Shown here piece by piece: positions 26,047 through 33,758 of a DNA stretch of 64,000 nt; the stretch's first letter is position 1; every line of letters begins with the position of its first letter. Source of the DNA: Planctomycetia bacterium (GTDB lineage: Bacteria > Planctomycetota > Planctomycetia > Pirellulales > Thermoguttaceae); assembly GCA_030535245.1 (NCBI GenBank), contig JAUNBJ010000001.1, forward strand, positions 52,044 through 116,043, read 5' to 3'. The notes under the pieces are model-generated. The model did not search any database. It saw nothing but the letters and a program-made list of their open reading frames with translations, and was not told the DNA's origin. The position numbers and the translations under genes were made by a program.

Positions 26047-27566
26047 AAAGGATTTTACCGCGTGTGCAGGGGACAAAAGGCCCGGAGGGGGATCTGGATA
26101 GAGGGAGACCAGAAGTGGAACGCCTCTCTCCCGGAGCGGTTGCACCCGGACCCGGCAGCCGTAATGTGCCGCCCGCACCCGGTCGTACCGACTCAATAAT
26201 CGTAGGCGTAGCCGGGCTGGAAGCCGTTCTGAAAGTAAGGGAGGCCAGAAGCTTTAGCGCCTGCCTCACGACGCCACTGGCAACCGGCGGCAGCCGTAAT
26301 GTGTCGCCCCGCACCCGGGGCAGGGAGGCCAGAAGCGTAAGCGCCTGCCTCACGACGCCACTGGCAACCGGCGGTAGCCGTAGTGTGCTGCCCGCACCCG
26401 GGCCCAGAAGCGCTAGCGACTGCCTCACGACGCCACTGGTAATCGGCGGTAGCCGTAGCGTGCCGCCCCGCACCCGGGGCAGGGAGGCCAGAAGCGCAGC
26501 GCCTGCCTCCCGACGCCATTGGCAACCGGCGGCAGCCGTAGTGTGCCGGCCGCACCCGGCCTTTACGTTGGTGGAGTTGTTGGTGGTGATAGCGATTATA
26601 GGGATGTTGGTGGGGTTGTTATTGCCGGCGGTGCAGCAGGCGCGGGAGGCGGCGCGTCAGATGCAGTGTAACAATCAGTTACGACAGATGGCGTTGGCGT
26701 GTTTGAATCATGAGAGTCAGCTTCGGAAGTTCCCGTCGGCGGGCTGGACGTGGACGTTTATGGGGGATCCGGATCGTGGTTTGGGTCGAACGCAGCCTGG
26801 GGGGTGGTCCTTTTCGATATTACCGTTTATTGAGCAGAACGCGATGTACATGTACGGATCGAACAATCTTCCGGACACGCCGGACAAGACGAAGCTAACG
26901 GAGGTATTGCAGATGCCGTTACCGATCTTTTACTGTCCGTCGCGTCGTACGGCAAAGACGTATCCTGGGGCGAATGATTCGTTGGTGAACGGCACATCGT
27001 CGGCGTTGAAGGAGGGTGGGGTAGCGTACGTGGCGAAGATGGACTATGCGGCAAACTATGGGGGGTATTCGTCCAATCCAGGGGACATTCGGTATCATCC
27101 GTCGGATTATACGCAGGCGAACACGTATCAGAAGAACAATTCGTGGCCGACGCAGAAGGCGAACGGGGTGATTTTCAGTTGCAGTGAGACGCGGGTAGGG
27201 GAGATTCGAGACGGGCTGACGAACACGTATTTGGTGGGGGAGAAGTATCACAATTCGGACACGTACGAGACGAACGGGTCATCGAATGACGACAATGGGG
27301 CGTATATTGGGGCGGATCGGGACAATTGTCGTTGTACGAAGGTGGCGTCGGACACGGTACCGATGCAGGATCGCAGTGGTTATGGGAACGACGATTATCG
27401 ATTTGGGAGTTGTCATGCGGGGGGATTTGGGATGGCGATGTGTGATGGTTCGGTGCATCGGGTGGTTTACAGCATTGATTCAAAGGTGCATTATTGTTTG
27501 GGGGTTCGGAACGACGGGGCGAGGTATACGGACGGGACGAACGTGCAGGTGAGGCTGCCGGATTGA
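26043..27566 (+). CDS. DUF1559 pseudopilin-like protein with repeat-encoded N-terminal extension
   Basis: 507 residues from the ATG at 26043, which overlaps the upstream stop (ATGA) and follows AAGG. Residues ~174-200 are the type IV prepilin segment FTLVELLVVIAIIGMLVGLL, followed by LLPAVQQAREAARQMQC. The C-terminus carries H-AGGFGMAMC-DG, the H-x9-DG signature of planctomycete DUF1559 proteins. The first ~170 residues are translated from tandem copies of an ~84-bp repeat and are unlike any pilin. An internal GTG at 26541 would give MCRPHPA before FTLVELL, an almost ideal prepilin leader and a normal-sized 341-residue protein, but no ribosome site is obvious. I list the long form and consider the short form functionally more plausible. 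Confidence 0.75.
   Translation: MKRILPRVQGTKGPEGDLDRGRPEVERLSPGAVAPGPGSRNVPPAPGRTDSIIVGVAGLEAVLKVREARSFSACLTTPLATGGSRNVSPRTRGREARSVSACLTTPLATGGSRSVLPAPGPRSASDCLTTPLVIGGSRSVPPRTRGREARSAAPASRRHWQPAAAVVCRPHPAFTLVELLVVIAIIGMLVGLLLPAVQQAREAARQMQCNNQLRQMALACLNHESQLRKFPSAGWTWTFMGDPDRGLGRTQPGGWSFSILPFIEQNAMYMYGSNNLPDTPDKTKLTEVLQMPLPIFYCPSRRTAKTYPGANDSLVNGTSSALKEGGVAYVAKMDYAANYGGYSSNPGDIRYHPSDYTQANTYQKNNSWPTQKANGVIFSCSETRVGEIRDGLTNTYLVGEKYHNSDTYETNGSSNDDNGAYIGADRDNCRCTKVASDTVPMQDRSGYGNDDYRFGSCHAGGFGMAMCDGSVHRVVYSIDSKVHYCLGVRNDGARYTDGTNVQVRLPD
26149..26561 (+). repeat. Tandem array of the ~84-bp repeat inside the DUF1559 5' end
   Basis: Copies of CCAGAAGC(N)AGCGCCTGCCTC begin at 26245, 26329, 26404 and 26488, spaced 84, 75 and 84 bp; a partial copy precedes at 26149. 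Each copy contains CACTGGCAACCGGCGG, AGCCGTAGTGTG and CCGCACCCGG. All spacings are multiples of three, but the last copy has lost one base in its centre, so its second half is read in another frame (as VVCRPHP). The array ends exactly where the prepilin segment begins. Confidence 0.85.
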
Positions 27567-27612
27567 TTTTTGGGGGGGGAGCGTTACGACCCGTCCATAG
27601 GGAGGTTGGTGT

Positions 27613-29034
27613 TTAGCGTATTTCGACGGTTCCGATACGGTAACGTTTTTGGCCGTCGGAGTTGGGGTAGGGAAGTTCTAACGTTGGGGTACCGTCGCGG
27701 CGTCCAACGGAGACGTACACGTCGTACACCCCTGGTCGGGTCGTGGGAGCCACAAGTCCGGCGACGAATTCGGAGGTATGTTCCCTGGTTGGGATGGCGT
27801 TTGGAGGGCCGACGGGGAGCGTTTTCATGTCCAGCGTTTCGTCGGACAGCACGGCGACCAGGCCTCCTTGGGCATCTTTGAACGACAGGGTGAAAAATCC
27901 GCCGGGATAGCATGGGGCGACCCCTGCGTTGCTCCAGACGGTTCGGACGGTGAAGCGTTCGCCGCGTTGGACGACTTTGGGATAGGTGATTTCCCGAAGT
28001 TGGATTCGGTAACCGAGGCGGAGGTTCATGCGTTGGATTACGTCCTTGTCCAGCTTCCATTCTTCCTGCGGCCACCAGTGAATCGACATGTACGCGGCGT
28101 GGTATTCCTCTACGGATTTTTCCAGCAGGGTGGTGTCCCATGCTTCTTTTTTAACGGAGCTTCCGCGGTGTTCATGTTCCAGAATAACCGGGAGTGTTCG
28201 CCAGAAACGGTCGGCCATATCGGCGTGATACCATTGCCGGGGAGCTTTCTGGACCAGGATACTGTCGTCCCGCAGCGTGACTCCTTGGGTGCGGGCGTAA
28301 TCGGTACAGGGGTATTCGCCGGTCACGTTTCCGGGGCCGTCCACGTCGTCGCTGATGCAGAGCAACGTGTCGGGAAACGCTTCGCAGTGCATGGCGATAT
28401 GTTTTTTGACGATTTCAAACGTCTGTTCTTTGTTGAGGCGACTGCTGCCTCCGGTGTGTCCTTCCCCCCACATGCCGAAGGTTCCGACGTCGATGAAGGC
28501 GATGTTGGGATTGCCGTTGTAGCGTCGTCCGGCGGCGGTGAGGAAGTTTTTCAGCTTGGCCAGATAGATCGGGTCGTCAAATACCGGGTCCACTTTGTCG
28601 CCGTTCGGGTCGGGGCCTTTCGACCATGTGTATCGTGTTCCTTGGGCACCGGCGTCGAACACCCATTGGGGGGTGGCGTATTCCAGCCAGCTTTCCGAGC
28701 AGGTGAATCGGAAGGCGACCTTTTTTCCTGCCGCGATCCAGCGTTGTGCGGGGGTGTCGAGGATGGCCCAGTTGAATTTTCCCTCCTCCGGTTCAAGATA
28801 CGTCCAGGGAATCCGCAGGTAAACGGTCGAACACCCCTCGAACCAGTCGAGCGTATCGGACGGTTCCAGCCTGCTGCCGTAGTTGCCCGGCACGTTGGAG
28901 TAAAAGTGCATCGTCCAGCCCATGTCGGGGTTGAGGAGCGCTTTTCCGTTATCTTGCGGTCGAACGGTGATGGATTCCTCCGCGATGGCAGGCAGGCAGA
29001 GGGAAACGGCCAGTAAAATCGTCCATTTTTTCAT
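27613..29034 (-). CDS. Secreted DUF4832-type glycosidase-like protein
   Basis: 473 residues. Signal peptide 1-18 (ending AIAE). NPDMGWTMHFYS, YLRIPWTYLEPEEGKFNW and the barrel-like IAFIDVGTFGMWGEGH near residue 185 resemble glycoside hydrolase clans with TIM barrels. The C-terminal half (LRLGYRIQLREITYP, VWSNAGVAPCY) fits DUF4832, a beta domain found after DUF4874/GH42-like barrels. AAGGAG lies six bases before the ATG and a good promoter sits at 29178-29150. The gene stands alone, convergent with the DUF1559 gene. It probably acts on an extracellular polysaccharide; the substrate is not known. Confidence 0.75.
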   Translation of the reverse strand: MKKWTILLAVSLCLPAIAEESITVRPQDNGKALLNPDMGWTMHFYSNVPGNYGSRLEPSDTLDWFEGCSTVYLRIPWTYLEPEEGKFNWAILDTPAQRWIAAGKKVAFRFTCSESWLEYATPQWVFDAGAQGTRYTWSKGPDPNGDKVDPVFDDPIYLAKLKNFLTAAGRRYNGNPNIAFIDVGTFGMWGEGHTGGSSRLNKEQTFEIVKKHIAMHCEAFPDTLLCISDDVDGPGNVTGEYPCTDYARTQGVTLRDDSILVQKAPRQWYHADMADRFWRTLPVILEHEHRGSSVKKEAWDTTLLEKSVEEYHAAYMSIHWWPQEEWKLDKDVIQRMNLRLGYRIQLREITYPKVVQRGERFTVRTVWSNAGVAPCYPGGFFTLSFKDAQGGLVAVLSDETLDMKTLPVGPPNAIPTREHTSEFVAGLVAPTTRPGVYDVYVSVGRRDGTPTLELPYPNSDGQKRYRIGTVEIR

Positions 29035-29149
29035 GGTTTCTCCTTAAAATTGAAGGGGTGAGGGGGGGCCTTCATCCGCCGCAACCCGGCTCGAAATTTG
29101 TGTGCCCATCGTGTGCGTTTCCGACACAAAGGTGGGGAAGGTTTTCTGT

Positions 29150-29178
29150 ATGGTACTCTGTCGGGGCCGAATTGTCAA
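29150..29178 (-). promoter_or_regulatory. Sigma70 promoter of the DUF4832-type gene
   Basis: On the minus strand TTGACA (29178-29173), 17-base spacer, TACCAT (29155-29150). The leader to the ATG is about 110 bases. Confidence 0.65.
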
Positions 29179-29508
29179 GGCGTTTGCCAAAACATGCAAA
29201 GTTGGCGTCGGCCTTAAAAGGCTGGAAGCTCGGTAGTTCTAACGATTGCGCTTCCAGCCTCTGGGAAGGAACCCTTTTGAAAAAGAGGTTCCTCCCCAGA
29301 CCCCACCTCCCAAAACTTTTCAGTGCGCTCACTGCGTTCGCTATGTTATGGTTATGAGTGTTTATTTTATACATGGATACGACACGATGCACTGCGAAAA
29401 TCGACGTGATCGGCGTAAAGGCCATCGCGAACGACGCTCCCCACTCCATTGGAAAGCCTCCGTTTTTTATCTTTTTTAAGAAATTTTTGGAAAATTTTAA
29501 AAAGATTG

Positions 29509-29537
29509 TTGCAAAGCGGGCGATCCGGTGCTATAAT
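29509..29537 (+). promoter_or_regulatory. Near-consensus sigma70 promoter of the G-tract PEP-CTERM gene
   Basis: TTGCAA (29509-29514), 17-base spacer, TATAAT (29532-29537), with A/T tracts immediately upstream. The start point would be near 29544, which places the true start codon downstream of it and supports the ATG at 29635. Confidence 0.8.
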
Positions 29538-29634
29538 GACCCCGTAACGTTGTCGGCCTGTGCTTTGTTCAACGCAACGGCAGGGTCGGGAGTCCTTCCG
29601 TGGCTTTTTTGGAAATTTCATGCTTGGAGAAAAA

Positions 29635-32072
29635 ATGATGGAGAAATCAATGCGATTGCGTTTCGTGTTAATTTGCGGGGGGGGGGTAAAATAGCGACTT
29701 TTCTTCGGGCGGCGCTTCTCGCGGCCTGTCTGGTTTTTCCCGGTGTCTGTTCCGGGGAGGTCTACTATTATAGTGGATTCAATAACGGTATCACGGGGAC
29801 GGGTTACTGGACAAGTTCCAGCGGAAGTCATCCGACATCTTTTGTGTCAACGGACACGTACGTTCTGGATCGCGGAACGGATGCCAATAATGCGACCACT
29901 CGGTTGATTGGTCCGTTCACGTTTGGCGGGACACTTTACGCCGGGTATCAGGACGACGGGAAAACCGGCACGTTGACGTATGCCGACACGACCGCCCGGA
30001 TGTGTACCAAGGGAAATTCGCAGGTGAATACCGTCACCTTTACGAAAATGTACATGGGGAACCTGCGGATCAATCAATGGACCACCCCCGATGGTTCTCC
30101 GTCGCTCCCTTATTGGGCGGTTTTTAAGGGGGATATCGTCTTTGGCGACGGGACGAACGCAGGAGGTGTTCTTAACGCGGGAAATGTTCTTTTCGATGCT
30201 CGGGCCAATGAGGGGGGAACGGGAGGTTTTCGAAATCTGGTCTTTGCCGATTCGCTGACAGGAACGGGGACGTTTTTCATGGCCAATGTGAAGAACGGCC
30301 ACGGTGTGCTGTTGGCCGGTGAGAACGCGGATTTAGGGAAGGTGGACTGGACGATTCGCCAGGGAACGCTGACGGTGGGAACGGCGGCCAACACGACGCT
30401 GGGGCTTTCCGCCAGTGCCAGCCGATTGGGAACGAACAGTACGGTGACGTTCGATTCCAACGCGGTGATTCCTCTGGATAATACAAACGGTGTGGATTAC
30501 ACTTCTTCTGCGGCCAACGGAACCGACAAACCGGCATTGGTGTTCTATACGCCGTCGGATCAGACTTCCGACAACTCCACCGTGACCGTCACGACCGCAA
30601 GCGGGACCAATTCCACGCTGAGCATAACGGGTGCGGGAACGGTTCTTTTGGGAAGTGCCAGCGTTTCCAATTTCCTGATGGAAGAAGGGACGTTCTCCAA
30701 CGCTTCCGACGGGACGTTCCGTGTGACGGATACGGCGAATATTCGGGGAGGCAAGGCGACCCTGAACGGTGCCGACGTGGACGCGAAAGGGTTTTACGTG
30801 GGGGTTTATACGACTGAGGAAGCGGGGACGTCGGCGGTGAAGGTTTCCGATGTCACGATCAACGGTTCCGTCACCACGGCCGACCTCGATATTGGCGTCA
30901 ACAACAAAATCGGCACGACGGGAAGCACGACCACGAAATTCACCATGGAGGGCGATTTGCTGACGGTTAACGGTGGTACCGGGACACTCAGCTGGGCATG
31001 TAAAGCAGGGGAGGTTGCCGGGACGGACCGGGTATCGAATGACAAGACCGTGATTGATTTGTCGGGCGTGGAAAATGTTTCCCTGACGGCCAGCGCCCTG
31101 AATATTGCGTATGCCAATGGGAATGGCACTTGGAGTTGCGGAGCGAATGTCCAGTTCGGAACCAACAATACGATCGTGGTCGATACGTTCCGTTTTGCGG
31201 ACAGTAATGCCGTGGCCGGATTGTACGACGACAACGTGTTGGTACTCGGTGAAGGGAATAACATCATTCAGGCGAACGATATTATCTGGGGTGGTTACAA
31301 AAGTGGATGGACGATTGGCGGTGCGGAGGTTTCCGTCCGGCTGGGAGAAAACGACGCGAAAACCGCATCGGTCGTTATCGGTGGCAAAACGGCAGGTTCC
31401 AAAGCGAATTTGTCCGTGGGTCGTAATGGAGGGTATACTGGAATGGCGAATTCCTCCACGGTCGATTTGACGAACGCAGCCACGGCAGCGTTGACGCTGG
31501 GAACCCTGACCATCGCACCGTATGGGGGTGGAAGTTCGTATACCGGCAAACTTTTGCTGGGCGAAAATGTTTCCCTGTCGGCCGATTCGATTCGACTGGG
31601 AACGTCCGGTCTTTCCAATGCCACGCTTTCCATCCAGAGCGGAACGCTCGACCTTTATGGTGCGATGACGGAAAGCGGAACGTCCGTTTTCCAGATGGAC
31701 GAAGGAGAGATCAACCTGCACATTCGCTCCGAATCCCAACTTGCGACACCGTTGTTGTGTGCCGATACGCTGACGCTTTCGGAGGATGTTTTGCTGGATT
31801 TCCTGTTTGACGGGGCGTACCAGCCTTCCGTGGAAACGCCGGAGATTACCGTGTTCCAGACGAGTACGGCCTCCATGACGGCACTGTCCGATCTGGTGGG
31901 GGGCGACTGGTCGAAACTCTTTGGCGCGACGGCGAATCACTACTTCAACTTTTCCGCTGACGGCACGAATCTCTACGCGAATATCGACACCGCAGCCGTC
32001 CCGGAACCGGCGACCTGGGTCCTGATGTTGCTGGGATGTTTGCTTTGGTGCCGACGGAGGATTCATGGTTAA
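29635..32072 (+). CDS. PEP-CTERM surface protein, out of frame at a G10 tract (phase-variable?)
   Basis: The ATG at 29635 has GGAG five bases upstream and lies about 90 bases after a strong promoter. Its frame reads MMEKSMRLRFVLICGGGVK and stops at 29692-29694. The body of the gene is open in the next frame from the G tract to 32072. With 11 or 8 G instead of 10 the two join into one ~813-residue protein with a signal peptide (ATFLRAALLAACLVFPGVCSG). The body is Thr/Asn/Gly-rich, resembling autotransporter-type beta-helix passengers, and ends in the sorting signal VPEPATWVLMLLGCLLW with basic tail CRRRIHG. An in-frame TTG at 29673 is an alternative start without a ribosome site. It could instead be a sequencing error in the homopolymer. 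Confidence 0.7.
29677..29686 (+). repeat. G10 homopolymer at the start of the PEP-CTERM gene
   Basis: Ten consecutive G, 42 bases into the reading frame that begins at the ATG 29635; the longest homopolymer I noticed in a coding region here. A gain of one base, or loss of two, restores the full frame. Confidence 0.85.
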
Positions 32073-32101
32073 TAATGGTTAATGGTTAATGATTAATGAT
32101 T
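32067..32101 (+). repeat. A/T-rich TTAATGG-type repeat overlapping a stop codon
   Basis: Tandem TTAATGG/TTAATGA units begin at the last codon of the PEP-CTERM gene (GGT TAA TAA) and run into the start of the next gene. The ATG at 32096 used for that gene's long form lies within the repeat. Confidence 0.6.
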
Positions 32102-33292
32102 GCTTTTATTCCATTGGTTCCGTTGGGGGAAAAGATGAGCGAAAATGTTGTAGGGATTTTCCCGTGGGGCGGTAGCCGTAGCGTGTCGCCCTGCACTTGG
32201 GGCAGGGAGGCCAGAAGCGTTAGCGCCTGCCTCCCGACGCCACTGGCAACCGGCGGTAGCCGTAGTGTGCTGCCCGCACCCGGGCCGGAAGCCGTAGTGT
32301 GCCGGCCGCACCCGGGGCCAGGGTTCACGTTGGTGGAGTTGTTGGTGGTGATAGCGATTATAGGGATGTTGGTGGGGCTGCTTCTTCCCGCAGTGCAGCA
32401 GGCACGGGAAGCGGCCCGCCGGATGCAGTGTACGAACAACCAGAAAAATATCGTTCTGGGGATTTTGAACTACGAATCGGCTCAACGCTGGCTTCCCGCC
32501 GGGCGATTGGGGGCGGATAACGAGTTTTGCAATAACCAGCCGCCGAACAGCCAGGCCCAGTACCGCTACGGTTCGAGCGGTTTCCTTACGATTTGCCCGT
32601 ACCTTGAGCAGCAGGCACTGTACGAGAGCATGAATTTCGGGAAGATTTTGCCGAATCAGCAGGATGCAACGACGTCGGACTATGTGGAGAGCGAGGTATC
32701 GCGATTTGCGGGGGAGCGTCCGGCGGTATTTGTGTGTCCGAGTGACGATTCGGCGCCGACGATCCCTTCGGGGGCGAGTTTTCGTTCGTACACGAAGGAA
32801 TGGACGGTATTTGAGGAGAGTGCCACGGGGAGTTACGCGTTTTGTTGTGGGAACAAGCCTGGTTCGGGATGTTCGATGAAAATGACGACCGACGGTTCGT
32901 TTGGCTACTACATTCGCCGTCAACTTTCCGAGATTCGAGACGGGCTTTCCAGAACCTTTTTCATCGGGGAAGTGGTCTGCTCCGACACGAACAACGGGCG
33001 GAATATCTGGTTTTATGCGTGTCGTCAGCGGGATTGTTTTCGGTGGACGTACAATCCGGTGAATTCGCGTCCTGGGACGCGTCCGTGCGAGTACGACAAC
33101 CTCCCGTCCGGCACCTACGAAAGCAGTTACAACCATCGTGCGAATGGGGCGTTTGCGTCGGAGCATCCCGGCGGTGCACACTTTGCCATGGGGGATGGAC
33201 ACGTCACCTTCATCAACGAAGGAATCGACACCACGGTCTATCAGGCCATGGCGACGCGTTCGGGGAATGAAACGGTCAATTATACGGAATGA
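32096..33292 (+). CDS. DUF1559 pseudopilin-like protein, second copy, repeat-encoded extension
   Basis: 398 residues from the ATG at 32096. The prepilin segment FTLVELLVVIAIIGMLVGLL lies at residues ~78-97, followed by LLPAVQQAREAARRMQC, and the C-terminus has H-PGGAHFAMG-DG (H-x9-DG signature). The first ~70 residues come from the dispersed repeat. An internal GTG at 32297 gives the leader MCRPHPGPG before FTLVELL, a textbook prepilin leader ending in glycine, and a 331-residue protein. The body differs from the 26-kb gene, yet 51 bases over the prepilin helix are identical. It follows the G-tract PEP-CTERM gene by 24 bases and precedes a lipoprotein by 3 bases. Confidence 0.78.
   Translation: MIAFIPLVPLGEKMSENVVGIFPWGGSRSVSPCTWGREARSVSACLPTPLATGGSRSVLPAPGPEAVVCRPHPGPGFTLVELLVVIAIIGMLVGLLLPAVQQAREAARRMQCTNNQKNIVLGILNYESAQRWLPAGRLGADNEFCNNQPPNSQAQYRYGSSGFLTICPYLEQQALYESMNFGKILPNQQDATTSDYVESEVSRFAGERPAVFVCPSDDSAPTIPSGASFRSYTKEWTVFEESATGSYAFCCGNKPGSGCSMKMTTDGSFGYYIRRQLSEIRDGLSRTFFIGEVVCSDTNNGRNIWFYACRQRDCFRWTYNPVNSRPGTRPCEYDNLPSGTYESSYNHRANGAFASEHPGGAHFAMGDGHVTFINEGIDTTVYQAMATRSGNETVNYTE
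32168..32324 (+). repeat. Copy and a half of the ~84-bp repeat before the second DUF1559 gene
   Basis: One full unit (GGGAGGCCAGAAGCG, GCGCCTGCCTCCCG, CAACCGGCGGTAGCCGTAG, CCCGCACCCGGGC) followed by a shortened unit that keeps only GAAGCCGTAGTGTGCCGG and CCGCACCCGGGG. The end of the short unit sits in the same register to the prepilin segment as in the 26-kb gene. Confidence 0.8.
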
Positions 33293-33295
33293 CAG

Positions 33296-33706
33296 ATGAT
33301 GAAACGGGTTTTGATTCTCTTTTTGGCCATTGGGTTTTGCGTGGGGTGCGGGGATGGTCGTCCTCGGCGGTATCCCGTTATGGGAACGCTGCTTATCGAC
33401 GGCAAGCCGGCGGAGCTTCCGGAGAATTTTATCGGTGTGGCAGCCGTCACGTTTCGCCCGGAATCGGGGGGGCGGGATGCGTATGCTAATTTGAATCCGG
33501 ACGGAACGTTCCAGGTCGGCAATTATGGGGTGGAGGATGGCTGCCCCCTGGGAAAATTCCAGGTTGCGGTTCAGTTTTACAAACTGGTTGGCTCGGTGAA
33601 AAAATCGCTCATCCCGCTCCGTTACGAGGAATACGCCACAAGCGGTCTGGGCGTCACCATTGACAAAGAGACGCGAAATGTTACCATAGAGATCAGCAGT
33701 CAATGA
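33296..33706 (+). CDS. Small lipoprotein with beta-sandwich-like domain
   Basis: 136 residues. ILFLAIGFCVGCGDG is a signal peptide with lipobox GFCVGC, so the cysteine at residue 18 is probably lipidated. The rest (YPVMGTLLIDGKPAE, VTFRPESGG, LNPDGTFQVG, YEEYATSGLGVTI) matches the short transthyretin/carboxypeptidase-regulatory-like lipoproteins that planctomycetes often encode next to DUF1559 genes. It starts 3 bases after the DUF1559 stop; ATG at 33296 or 33299. Likely an envelope partner of the pseudopilin; function unknown. Confidence 0.75.
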   Translation: MMKRVLILFLAIGFCVGCGDGRPRRYPVMGTLLIDGKPAELPENFIGVAAVTFRPESGGRDAYANLNPDGTFQVGNYGVEDGCPLGKFQVAVQFYKLVGSVKKSLIPLRYEEYATSGLGVTIDKETRNVTIEISSQ

Positions 33707-33758
33707 TGTTTACCGCATGGACTGCGTTTTATTTTCCCCTTTCCAGAAGGAGTTTTTT

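Larger units (their letters stand above)
29035..29634. other. 600-bp intergenic region with hairpins and two promoters
   Basis: No convincing gene. An 11-bp stem pairs AGGCTGGAAGC (29219-29229) with GCTTCCAGCCT (29250-29260). A second hairpin pairs GGAACC (29268-29273) with GGTTCC (29287-29292), its inner CTTTT and AAAAG also pairing; it is followed by CTCCCCAGACCCCACCTCCC. These look like a dispersed terminator-type element. Open frames across it translate to low-complexity text and were rejected. An A/T-rich block (29461-29508) precedes the promoter at 29509. Confidence 0.6.

Noticed and set aside
26149..26561. CRISPR array
   Set aside because: Units are 75-84 bp, contiguous and without unique spacers; no cas gene is near.
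29072..29449. 125-codon minus-strand frame in the 29-kb intergenic region
   Set aside because: It covers the terminator-like hairpins; such repeat-derived frames are commonly mis-annotated.
29677..29686. Programmed ribosomal frameshift at the G tract
   Set aside because: Possible, but the joining shift needed is from the ATG frame to the next upstream frame at a pure G run without a clear slippery heptamer or downstream pseudoknot; tract-length change explains it more simply.
30333..32066. Open frame of 577 codons antisense to the G-tract PEP-CTERM gene
   Set aside because: Arg/Gly-rich low-information translation; the sense frame ends in a PEP-CTERM signal.
32093..33703. Open frame of 536 codons antisense to the second DUF1559 gene and lipoprotein
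   Set aside because: Arg/His/Pro-rich, spans two real sense genes and the intervening gap; no start signal.
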